This document shows, in pieces, positions 27,507 through 34,196 of a DNA stretch of 41,055 nucleotides. The stretch is from positions 1 to 41,055 of the forward strand of contig JABHRC010000034.1 of NCBI GenBank assembly GCA_018670435.1, written 5' to 3'. The notes beneath the pieces are model-generated. The model was not told where the DNA came from, made no database searches, and saw nothing but the letters and a program-made list of their open reading frames with translations. The number at the start of each line of letters is the position of its first letter. Within the stretch, counting starts at the first letter, position 1. Both the position numbers and the translations under genes were made by a program. The DNA comes from Gammaproteobacteria bacterium. Lineage in GTDB: Bacteria; Pseudomonadota; Gammaproteobacteria; GCA-002705445; GCA-002716945.

Positions 27507-28355
27507 ATGAATATACTTGAAAATAATAAAACTAATTATAAACTCTGGGCTGACAAAAAACTACAAGGATTTTCCAATAAATTAGATGATTTAATTGTGG
27601 AAATAGACAATCCTAATTCTCTTAGTAAGTCAGAAAAAGCCATGATGCATAGAATTATTAATCAACATAATATTGTCTTTTTCCAAATCAATAAGGGTGT
27701 TGATGACGTAAAATCATCTATTAAGATGTTGGCGTCTCAGGTTGGTCTTGGTAATTATGAGATAGACTCAAAATCGGACAGCGATGGTCTAACCGAGATA
27801 AAGATTCATGACAATATCAAGACAGATGCAGAGTATATACCTTATACAGATAAACAGCTAAAATGGCACACAGATGGATATTATAATGATGATGATAATC
27901 TTATATTGACTTGGTTGCTATTTTGTAAGAATCAATCTGAAAATGGTGGATTGAATAAATACATGGATCATGAAATCGCATATATTCTATTTAATGAAAA
28001 TTTCGATAATATTGATGACCTAATGCTCAATAATGCTTATAGAATACCAAAAAATGAATTAAATGGCAGGGAAGCTATTGATAACCCGATATTTTCATTT
28101 GTTGAAAATAAATTACATATGAAATTTAGTATGAGAGAGAAAAATATTATATGGAATGATAAATCTAAAGAAGCTTCAAAAAATCTAAAAAATATTATTA
28201 ATGATTCTGATATGTATCACATATCACATAAATTCACAGAAGGACAAGGAGTGATAACAAATAATATCATCCATATGCGCACATCATTTACAAATTTAGA
28301 AAAAAAGAATAGGCTCCTATATAGATTAAGATCTAAACAAAGGATGAGGGCCTAA
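27507..28355 (+). CDS. TauD/TfdA-family Fe(II)/2-oxoglutarate dioxygenase-like protein
   Basis: This 282-residue protein has the TauD-type iron facial triad. The first pair is the HxD motif in KWHTDGYYN (His121, Asp123), the distal His is at about 256 in NNIIHMRTSF, and arginines at about 269-275 could bind the 2-oxoglutarate carboxylate. TauD releases sulfite from taurine, but family members act on many substrates, and no taurine transporter is present, so the substrate is unknown. The gene is divergent from dsrA and shares one base with the next gene (TAATG), so it heads a coupled three-gene block ending with the Cas6-like gene. Confidence 0.78.
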   Translation: MNILENNKTNYKLWADKKLQGFSNKLDDLIVEIDNPNSLSKSEKAMMHRIINQHNIVFFQINKGVDDVKSSIKMLASQVGLGNYEIDSKSDSDGLTEIKIHDNIKTDAEYIPYTDKQLKWHTDGYYNDDDNLILTWLLFCKNQSENGGLNKYMDHEIAYILFNENFDNIDDLMLNNAYRIPKNELNGREAIDNPIFSFVENKLHMKFSMREKNIIWNDKSKEASKNLKNIINDSDMYHISHKFTEGQGVITNNIIHMRTSFTNLEKKNRLLYRLRSKQRMRA

Positions 28356-28546
28356 TGTTATATCTAAGTAGCGTATTAATAGATGAAAAAGATATTGAAA
28401 CTTTTAAAGAATTGCTTGAGGTAATAAAAGTTAGAGCTAGAGATGGTGAAATATTTATAAAGATTGATTTAAAACCGCCATTTCCTGATACACCTGATAA
28501 TTGGGAAGATAAAATTGAATCAGCTTTCAGTAGCTATATTAAATAG
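28355..28546 (+). CDS. Small protein of unknown function between TauD-like and Cas6-like genes
   Basis: This 63-residue acidic protein is not recognised. It has an amphipathic first half (DEKDIETFKELLEVIKVRARDGEIFIKIDL) and a conserved-looking PPFPDTPDNWED segment. It has no cysteine, signal or membrane segment. It starts on the stop codon of the dioxygenase gene (one-base overlap), and its stop is one base before the ATG of the Cas6-like gene. It is therefore almost certainly translated as part of the same message and may work with either neighbour. Confidence 0.7.
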   Translation: MLYLSSVLIDEKDIETFKELLEVIKVRARDGEIFIKIDLKPPFPDTPDNWEDKIESAFSSYIK

Positions 28547-28547
28547 T

Positions 28548-29216
28548 ATGTGGGAAGAAGAAGAAAAGCTTGAAGAGAAATCAACTATGATCGATGTTGC
28601 ATTTAAAATAAAATGTAAAACATTGCCTTACGATCATATCTCAGAATTATCTAATGCTATAACCAAACTAGCTCCATGGATGTTAGAGGATAATCTAATT
28701 GGAGTTCATACACTGCATGGTCCAGATTTTGGAAATGGCTGGGTCAGATCTGAAAATGATGAAATTTTTTTATCTAAGCGAACAAGATTAATATTAAGAA
28801 TTCCTAAAATTAATATCGATAAAATAAGATCGTTGGAGGGCTCAACTATAAATGTTTTAAGTAATGATATACAGATCGGAAAATCTATTGTAAAACCATT
28901 TCTTGTTGTAAGAGACTTAATTTGCAGATCTGTATTATGTAATCCAAATCAAACAGAAGAAGATTTCTTATTTGAAATCAAAGAACAATTGATTGCGCAT
29001 GGAATATTTATCAAAAAAGCTATTTGCGGTAAAGCTAAAAGTATGCAGCTTGAAGGAAAAAATCAATTTACAAGGAGCCTCATGATTGCTGGTTTACCTA
29101 AAGATCAGTCTATACTATTGCAAGATTTAGGTATTGGGGATGGCAGGATATATGGGTGTGGCATCCTATTACCCCATAAATCTATAGATGCAGTTGCAAA
29201 CTTCAAAGAAGACTAA
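28548..29216 (+). CDS. Cas6/Cmx6-like protein (Cas6 subtype MYXAN family) outside any CRISPR locus
   Basis: This 222-residue protein has the features I associate with the Cas6/Cmx6 family. They are IDVAFKIKCKTLPYDH near the N-terminus, GIHTLHGPDFGNGWVR, SKRTRLILRIPK, a central VVRDLICRSVLC block, and a C-terminal glycine-rich loop GIGDGRIYGCGILLPHK preceded by RSLMIAGL. Cas6 proteins are RAMP-fold RNA-binding endoribonucleases that process CRISPR RNA. Here there is no repeat array and no other cas gene. The start at 28548 is chosen because it directly follows the upstream stop and keeps the acidic MWEEEE leader; a TTG at 28515 is less likely, and an ATG at 28587 also has a purine-rich site. 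The catalytic state cannot be read from the sequence. Confidence 0.72.
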   Translation: MWEEEEKLEEKSTMIDVAFKIKCKTLPYDHISELSNAITKLAPWMLEDNLIGVHTLHGPDFGNGWVRSENDEIFLSKRTRLILRIPKINIDKIRSLEGSTINVLSNDIQIGKSIVKPFLVVRDLICRSVLCNPNQTEEDFLFEIKEQLIAHGIFIKKAICGKAKSMQLEGKNQFTRSLMIAGLPKDQSILLQDLGIGDGRIYGCGILLPHKSIDAVANFKED

Positions 29217-29301
29217 CTATTAGTTAAAATCGATATGGACATATTTCGTTGAGTATATTAGAATTTTCAAATATACAAACAAGGATTAGATGGAGTCTCA
29301 A

Positions 29302-29640
29302 ATGAAAGTAGAGGTAAATGGTCAGGTAATCGAAACAACTGAAACAGGTTTTCTTACCAAGCTAGAGGACTGGACTGAAGATATAGCTAAAGTAATTGCA
29401 CTTCAAGAAGAGATAGAATTAACCGAGAGACACTGGGATGTAATTAAGTATCTTAGAGATGAATTTATAAATAATAAAGAAAATCAGCCCAATACTAGGA
29501 ATATGGTTAAAGATCTAGGAAAACTATGGGGTGAAAAAATAGATACTAAAACATTATTTGATTTATTCCCTGGCAATCCTAGCAAACAAGCTGGTAGAAT
29601 AGGTGGCTTACCAGAAAGTAGGAGAAAAGGTGGATATTAA
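29302..29640 (+). CDS. DsrC/TusE-family paralogue lacking all cysteines (RspA-like)
   Basis: This 112-residue protein aligns along its whole length with DsrC: VEVNGQVIETTETGFL at the start, TERHWDVIKYLRDEF in the core, and the C-terminal LFPGNPSKQAGRIGGLPESR arm. Both carrier cysteines are gone (CysB is replaced by Gly, CysA lies within RRKGG), and the protein contains no cysteine at all. It therefore cannot carry sulfur by the DsrC/TusE chemistry. Such homologues have been grouped as RspA, with a suggested regulatory role. The ATG at 29302 has GGAG six bases upstream and gives the family N-terminus; an ATG at 29290 is an alternative. It is coupled to the next gene by a TAATG overlap. Confidence 0.85.
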   Translation: MKVEVNGQVIETTETGFLTKLEDWTEDIAKVIALQEEIELTERHWDVIKYLRDEFINNKENQPNTRNMVKDLGKLWGEKIDTKTLFDLFPGNPSKQAGRIGGLPESRRKGGY

Positions 29641-29864
29641 TGAGTGATATTAAAAAACTAGAAGAAGAAAGAAAAACTATAATTGCAACATTATTAAGAA
29701 TTCAAAAAGAATTCATGGAGCTTGAAAGAAAAAGTGGGGTAACGGAAAAAGATATTCACTTGAATCCAACAGGCATAATAAAAGAATACAAAGAAGAACA
29801 TGAAAAATTAGCTAACCGTTTGGTAGATATTGCTCATGAACTAAAGGGGTCTATAAGAACATAA
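29640..29864 (+). CDS. Small coiled-coil protein of unknown function
   Basis: This 74-residue highly charged protein is predicted to be mostly helical. Heptad-like runs of Leu/Ile between Glu/Lys (KKLEEERKTIIATLLRIQKEF) suggest a short coiled coil, interrupted by GVTEKDIHLNPTG and followed by a second helix with EEHEKLANRL. I do not recognise the family. It overlaps the preceding DsrC-like stop and the next gene's start by one base each, so the three are one translational unit. Confidence 0.68.
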   Translation: MSDIKKLEEERKTIIATLLRIQKEFMELERKSGVTEKDIHLNPTGIIKEYKEEHEKLANRLVDIAHELKGSIRT

Positions 29865-30058
29865 TGAATAATGAATATTTCACTAAAGTAACAGAGTTAG
29901 AAGAAATGAATGTCTCTGATGAATATATTATAGGGTGGCAAGAAGGATATCAGAACAGCCCCAAAGTTGAAGAACAAAGGCTCACTGATGCTTATGAAGC
30001 TGGCTATGAAGATGGTGAAAATAAAAATATAGATAATGCAGCTAACTTCAAAAAATAA
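29864..30058 (+). CDS. Small protein with two GW/GY..G repeats, resembling ribosome modulation factor
   Basis: This 64-residue acidic protein contains two similar units, YIIGWQEGYQNSP and AYEAGYEDGENK, separated by EEQRLT. The aromatic-glycine spacing recalls ribosome modulation factor (RMF), which has a GYQAG unit and a GWREG unit, but the present protein is acidic whereas RMF is basic. The likeness may therefore be only local. It is the last gene of the cysteine-less DsrC block and lies 2 bases from the convergent next gene. Confidence 0.6.
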   Translation: MNNEYFTKVTELEEMNVSDEYIIGWQEGYQNSPKVEEQRLTDAYEAGYEDGENKNIDNAANFKK

Positions 30059-30060
30059 TT

Positions 30061-30624
30061 CTATTTTCTATTTAATGACTCGTAAACTTCTATAAACTTC
30101 TTACAAATTTCAACAGCATCTATATCAACTATTTGGTCCATAACCCATTTATTTGTTTGGCTAGAACCCATGGCATCTTGAATTTTTTGCGCCAAGTGTC
30201 TAAAAATTGAATAATTACCAGATGATTTAGTAAACTCATATTGTGAATATTCTTCTGATCGGATATTAAGGGTGTTAATATAACCTTCTCTATAATTCCC
30301 ACCCCCAAATAAATCTTCGCAATTTTCCTGCATTATTCTGGCTGACTGTTGGCCTAAATTATTCATCACTGATATTCTATAATCATCCGTTTTTTTATCT
30401 TGGTATAAAAGGCGGTCAGCTAAATGTATCTGGAAAGACATAAATTCAACAATGACTGTTATACGCTGATGATCTGAAGAGTAATCAAAATCATCTCCAT
30501 GAAGATTACGAGCTTTATCAAGTGATAATTTCCATCCAATATATGATAATGCGCTTGCAATATCTTCACTGGTTTTTTCACGTTTGACAGTCTTAGACCA
30601 ATTACTTTTAATTCTTATAGCCAT
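30061..30624 (-). CDS. Conserved-looking hypothetical protein, 187 aa
   Basis: This soluble protein of mixed charge has no signal peptide and no membrane segment. It starts MAIRIKSNW and contains ITVIVEFMSFQIHLADRLLYQ, a segment RSEEYSQYEF near residue 125, and a C-terminal helix with WVMDQIVDIDAVE. I have a weak recollection of similar proteins in other sulfur oxidisers but cannot name a family. It is the only minus-strand gene inside the accessory block and is divergent from the second 2OG oxygenase gene (69-base spacer). Confidence 0.7.
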   Translation of the reverse strand: MAIRIKSNWSKTVKREKTSEDIASALSYIGWKLSLDKARNLHGDDFDYSSDHQRITVIVEFMSFQIHLADRLLYQDKKTDDYRISVMNNLGQQSARIMQENCEDLFGGGNYREGYINTLNIRSEEYSQYEFTKSSGNYSIFRHLAQKIQDAMGSSQTNKWVMDQIVDIDAVEICKKFIEVYESLNRK

Positions 30625-30693
30625 ATCTAAATTATCTTCATTATATATAGGTTATATTTTATACTATACACTCAACGTGTAAGAATATAAATA

Positions 30694-31302
30694 ATGGAGA
30701 ACTTGCAATTGGATATTCAACTAGATAAGAGGCTCATAGAATCAAAACCCGGAAGTTTTATTTTTGAATTCACCAATAGTATTTCTAATAAGGACTGCCA
30801 AGACATAATTAAAAGATTTGAGGAATCAGAAGCTGAACACTACCAAGGAAGGGTTGGCCAAACATTTGAAGAGAACACTGATATCAAAAAATCTACTGAT
30901 ATGGTTATAAGCGGTAAAGATAATTGGAAAGATATTGATACCTTATTATTTACAAGTTTAGCAAAAGCATTAAGCGGTGTTAAAAAACAATTCGATTTTT
31001 TTACTGGACCATTTAAGGATATAGGTTATGCAGTTCAAAGAACAAAACCTGGGGAATTTTTTCACTGGCATATAGATAGCGGAAGTCATCAATTTAGTGA
31101 CAGGCAATTAGTTGCCATTTGGTATCTTAATGATGTGGAGGGGCCGGGCGGCGAAACTGAGTTCTTATATCAGGATGTTAAGATTAAACCAGAAACTGGC
31201 AAACTTATCTTATTTCCTCCTTTTTGGACTCATGAACATCGTGGTGTTACACTGCAAAAAGGAGTTAAATACATTGCAACAACCTGGATAGTTTTCAAAT
31301 AA
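30694..31302 (+). CDS. 2OG-Fe(II) oxygenase, prolyl-4-hydroxylase/PiuC-like
   Basis: This 202-residue double-stranded beta-helix oxygenase has the HxD motif in HWHIDSG (His126, Asp128). The distal His is near 180-182 in FPPFWTHEHRGV, and the 2-oxoglutarate-binding basic residue is a lysine in GVKYIATTW (about 192). This H-x-D...H...K arrangement is that of the prolyl 4-hydroxylase/PKHD branch, different from the TauD-like enzyme 3 kb upstream. The substrate is unknown; relatives hydroxylate proteins, including ribosomal and translation factors. Its stop overlaps the start of the YbiB-like gene by one base. Confidence 0.82.
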   Translation: MENLQLDIQLDKRLIESKPGSFIFEFTNSISNKDCQDIIKRFEESEAEHYQGRVGQTFEENTDIKKSTDMVISGKDNWKDIDTLLFTSLAKALSGVKKQFDFFTGPFKDIGYAVQRTKPGEFFHWHIDSGSHQFSDRQLVAIWYLNDVEGPGGETEFLYQDVKIKPETGKLILFPPFWTHEHRGVTLQKGVKYIATTWIVFK

Positions 31303-32417
31303 TGCCATCAAAAAATAACTTAACAAAATCTGAGCTTATGAAATCAGTTATTCAAAGAATAGCTACTGGTCCTGACCTAAGTAAAAATATATCACGTGAA
31401 GAAGCAAAGGCAGCCATGGCAGCCATACTAGATGGAGATATCAGTGATGTCCGCTCAGCTATATTTCTAATTGCCCTAAGAATGAAAAGGGAAACACATG
31501 ATGAAAACTTAGGCGTCCATGATGCTATGATTGATTCAGTTAAAAAAATAAATGTTAATACTGATAACCTTGTAAACATTGCTGACCCATACGATGGTTT
31601 TACGAGAAATATTCCGTCATCTGCATATATTTTACCTGTGCTTGCAGAACTTGGAATCTCAGCTATCTCTCAAGGGGTAAACACAGTTGGCCCAAAGTTT
31701 GGCTGTACACATCATGCTATATTTAATCTATTAGGATTAGATGTCTATGCATCACATGAGACAGTGGCTGAAAGATTAGAAAATAAAAATATTGGATGGG
31801 GATACATAGATCAGAAAGTTTATTCTCCTAAACTTAATAATTTAATGGCCTTAAGAACTGAAATAATTAAAAGACCTGTTATCACAACAATTGAGGTTTT
31901 AGCAAACCCATTAATATCAAAAAAGAATCACTTTGTGACCGGCTATGTACATAAACCATATCCTCCTATTTATTTAATGCTTGCTAGAAATGCAAATTTT
32001 GACACTGCTATTGTTATTAGAGGTACAGAAGGAGGGGTAGTACCTTCTCTTAGGCAAAAAGGAAATGCTCATTATTATAAAAATATATCAAGTGAAAATG
32101 AGTTGATTGAAATAAATCCAGAAATAGATTTAGATATCAGTCAAGATGTTAGAGCTGTTAAAATTCCGGATACTATTGTAAAACATACATCTAGCGATAA
32201 AATTGAAACAAAAGTAAACCCAATTGATTTAGCGAAAGAATCACTGAAAATGGGAATGGATGCATTATCAGGTTCTGAGGGAACTATGAGCGACTGTATT
32301 TTATATGGTGCAACAATTATTCTAAGTCATGTGACAAACAATAGTATTAAGTCATGCTCAAAAGAAATTAAACAAGTATTGAATTCAGGTAGCGCATTAA
32401 AACGTATTAAAAAATAA
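31302..32417 (+). CDS. YbiB/TrpD2-like glycosyl transferase family 3 fold protein
   Basis: This 371-residue protein resembles anthranilate phosphoribosyltransferase. It has an N-terminal helical domain (LMKSVIQRIATG, ISREEAKAAMAAILDGDIS) and then an alpha/beta domain with NIADPYDGFTRNIPSS and QGVNTVGPKFGCTHHAIF. TrpD's PRPP-binding GTGGD loop is not seen, so it should not be called TrpD. The YbiB/TrpD2 group in E. coli has been shown to bind nucleic acids rather than act in tryptophan synthesis. It is flanked by the oxygenase (one-base overlap) and a Rieske gene (one-base spacer). Confidence 0.78.
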   Translation: MPSKNNLTKSELMKSVIQRIATGPDLSKNISREEAKAAMAAILDGDISDVRSAIFLIALRMKRETHDENLGVHDAMIDSVKKINVNTDNLVNIADPYDGFTRNIPSSAYILPVLAELGISAISQGVNTVGPKFGCTHHAIFNLLGLDVYASHETVAERLENKNIGWGYIDQKVYSPKLNNLMALRTEIIKRPVITTIEVLANPLISKKNHFVTGYVHKPYPPIYLMLARNANFDTAIVIRGTEGGVVPSLRQKGNAHYYKNISSENELIEINPEIDLDISQDVRAVKIPDTIVKHTSSDKIETKVNPIDLAKESLKMGMDALSGSEGTMSDCILYGATIILSHVTNNSIKSCSKEIKQVLNSGSALKRIKK

Positions 32418-32418
32418 G

Positions 32419-32724
32419 ATGACTAAACTAAAGATTGGTAATATTAATGATGTAGTAAATGGTGAAATGATCCAATCCACTATTAATAATAAAAATTATT
32501 TAATCGCTAAAATTGATGATGAGATATATGTCACATCTGACATGTGCACTCATGAAGATGCAGAGCTTACCATGGGGTGTCTAAGTGGTAAAAAAGTTAA
32601 ATGTCCTCTCCATGGCAGTTATTTTGATCTAATTACTGGTGAAGCGCAGAATGAGCCTGCTGAGGAACCAATCACAGTATATGAAATTAAAATTAAAAAT
32701 GGACAAATATTTATAGATGACTAA
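32419..32724 (+). CDS. Rieske-type [2Fe-2S] ferredoxin
   Basis: This 101-residue soluble Rieske protein has cluster ligands Cys43 and His45 in MCTHED and Cys62 and His65 in CPLHG, followed by SYFDLITG. There is no transmembrane segment or signal, so it resembles dioxygenase-type ferredoxins (BphF, NirD-like) rather than cytochrome bc1 subunits. It may supply electrons to a local oxygenase, though 2OG oxygenases do not normally need one. It overlaps the next gene by 8 bases. Confidence 0.9.
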   Translation: MTKLKIGNINDVVNGEMIQSTINNKNYLIAKIDDEIYVTSDMCTHEDAELTMGCLSGKKVKCPLHGSYFDLITGEAQNEPAEEPITVYEIKIKNGQIFIDD

Positions 32725-33049
32725 CCTAACTAATCTAAGAAAAGATAGTGGCGGCTTCCTATTAGATCCTTCTGACTGGTGCTTACCTCTCGCAGAGATG
32801 ATTGCAAAGGAATTTGATGAGGAACTCACAAAACAACACTGGATTGTAATATATTATATTAGGGAATATTTTGATATACACCAAAAAGTACCAGAGCTTA
32901 GAGAGTTATTAAAAACTTTTAAAAATAAGTATGGAGAGGCTAACTCAACAAGAAAATATATTTATAAATTATTCCCTTATGGATATGGTCAACAAGCATG
33001 TAAAATTGCAGGTATGAGGCAACCTAAAAAACTTTGGTTAGATATGTGA
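32717..33049 (+). CDS. DsrC/TusE-family paralogue with only the inner cysteine
   Basis: This 110-residue DsrC homologue lacks the first beta-hairpin IEVNGK segment but keeps GGFLLDPSDW, KQHWIVIYYIREYF, RKYIYKLFPYGYGQQACKIAG and a longer final tail. The inner cysteine (CysB) is retained, whereas the CysA position holds leucine and the tail ends KKLWLDM. A further Cys is at 22. It can therefore be neither a normal DsrC nor a TusE sulfur acceptor; a single-thiol or regulatory role is possible. Its gene overlaps the Rieske gene by 8 bases and is 2 bases from the DUF4396 gene. Confidence 0.85.
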   Translation: MTNLTNLRKDSGGFLLDPSDWCLPLAEMIAKEFDEELTKQHWIVIYYIREYFDIHQKVPELRELLKTFKNKYGEANSTRKYIYKLFPYGYGQQACKIAGMRQPKKLWLDM

Positions 33050-33051
33050 CA

Positions 33052-33498
33052 ATGAATACAAATATAAAAAATACATTTGATTGGAATTGTAAACATACAT
33101 GGAAACAATCCGCTATAAATACAATGTGGTGTCTAATAGGATGTAGTTTTGGCGACATGATGACAATATATTATTTTCAAGTAAATGAAATTCCATGGTC
33201 TATGCTATCTATTATGGCATTAGCAATGTTGAATGGAATAATATCAAGTATCATACTCGAGACATTCATCCTGCTGAAGCAAATGAAACTTATGGCTGCA
33301 CTTAAAACAGCATTTGGAATGAGTCTAATTTCCATGATAAGTATGGAGCTAGCCATGAATCTTACAGATATTTTAATTACCGGGGGAGCTAAAATAAACC
33401 TCTACGTAATTCCATTTATGTTGGTTGCAGGTTTTTTAACTCCCTGGCCATATAATTATTGGAGATTAAAAAAATATGGAATGGGTTGTTGCGGTTAA
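33052..33498 (+). CDS. DUF4396-family membrane protein
   Basis: This 148-residue protein has about three or four hydrophobic helices. It shows the features I associate with DUF4396: a W-x4-AINTMWCLIGCSFGD start, a glycine- and serine-rich helix ending SSIILETF, and GMSLISMISMELAMN. The paired CxxxC in CLIGC, the methionine-rich helices and the C-terminal MGCCG suggest possible metal (copper?) or redox binding, which is inference. The frame extends to a TTG at 33034, but the ATG at 33052 directly follows the preceding stop. It overlaps the convergent exbB by 4 bases. Confidence 0.8.
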   Translation: MNTNIKNTFDWNCKHTWKQSAINTMWCLIGCSFGDMMTIYYFQVNEIPWSMLSIMALAMLNGIISSIILETFILLKQMKLMAALKTAFGMSLISMISMELAMNLTDILITGGAKINLYVIPFMLVAGFLTPWPYNYWRLKKYGMGCCG

Positions 33499-34124
33499 TT
33501 AATTTGTGATGTTAAAACTTTTGTCACAGAGTTTTCAATATTGTTTTTGAAAGTGTCAATTAGGTTTCTAAAATAAGATTCAAAAACAACTATAGGTATT
33601 GCAACTGACAAGCCGGCTGCAGTGGTAAGCAATGCTTCCCAGATACCACCTGATAAAATAGATGGATCAACATTCTTTCCAGCCATTTCCATTTGCTGAA
33701 ACGCTTCAATCATACCAAAAACAGTTCCAAGCAATCCGAGCAAAGGAGCGATAGTTGCTATGACTTGCAAACTATTAAGATTTGAACTGTAGCTATTTAT
33801 CCTCTCATCTGAAAGTCTAGTAATTTCTTCACGTATATCATTATCTGTTTTTGTTGTTAATTTTTTATGTTTGAGTAATTGATACATTGCGAAAGATACA
33901 ACCTCTGCTTGGGGGTCATTAATATCATTAATTAATTCATAAGCATCATTATGGTTATTTGAGAGCCATAAATTAATGCTCTTAGCTGTCTGATCAGATT
34001 TAAAAAATTGAACTTTATAAAAAATATGTAATTTATATAATATGACAGCAGTTGCATATATAGACAACACCAGCAATATATATACTATTGGCCCGCCAAG
34101 ATTTAAAAGTGAATTAACTTCCAT
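33495..34124 (-). CDS. exbB: ExbB-like proton channel subunit (MotA/TolQ/ExbB family)
   Basis: This 209-residue inner-membrane protein energises TonB together with ExbD. The first helix is near residues 12-32, and the conserved TolQ/ExbB core follows: VIATIAPLLGLLGTVFGMIEAF and GGIWEALLTTAAGLSVAIPIVVF. The receptor gene lies upstream on the same strand, separated by 253 bases that hold a predicted sRNA. The partner exbD genes are on the other side of the receptor on the plus strand. TolQ is excluded by the TonB context. Confidence 0.9.
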   Translation of the reverse strand: MEVNSLLNLGGPIVYILLVLSIYATAVILYKLHIFYKVQFFKSDQTAKSINLWLSNNHNDAYELINDINDPQAEVVSFAMYQLLKHKKLTTKTDNDIREEITRLSDERINSYSSNLNSLQVIATIAPLLGLLGTVFGMIEAFQQMEMAGKNVDPSILSGGIWEALLTTAAGLSVAIPIVVFESYFRNLIDTFKNNIENSVTKVLTSQIN

Positions 34125-34196
34125 AATTATTTTCCGTTTGGTTATATTTTAGAGTAATTAAATTTAATATCATCCTCTAAATCATATAATTTGAAG

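Noticed and set aside
31302-32417. Annotation of this gene as anthranilate phosphoribosyltransferase (trpD)
   Set aside because: The PRPP-binding GTGGD loop is not present and no tryptophan genes are adjacent; the YbiB/TrpD2-like group fits better.
27507-33498. A CRISPR array accompanying the Cas6-like gene
   Set aside because: I found no regularly spaced direct repeats anywhere in the block; it is continuous coding sequence with spacers too short for an array.
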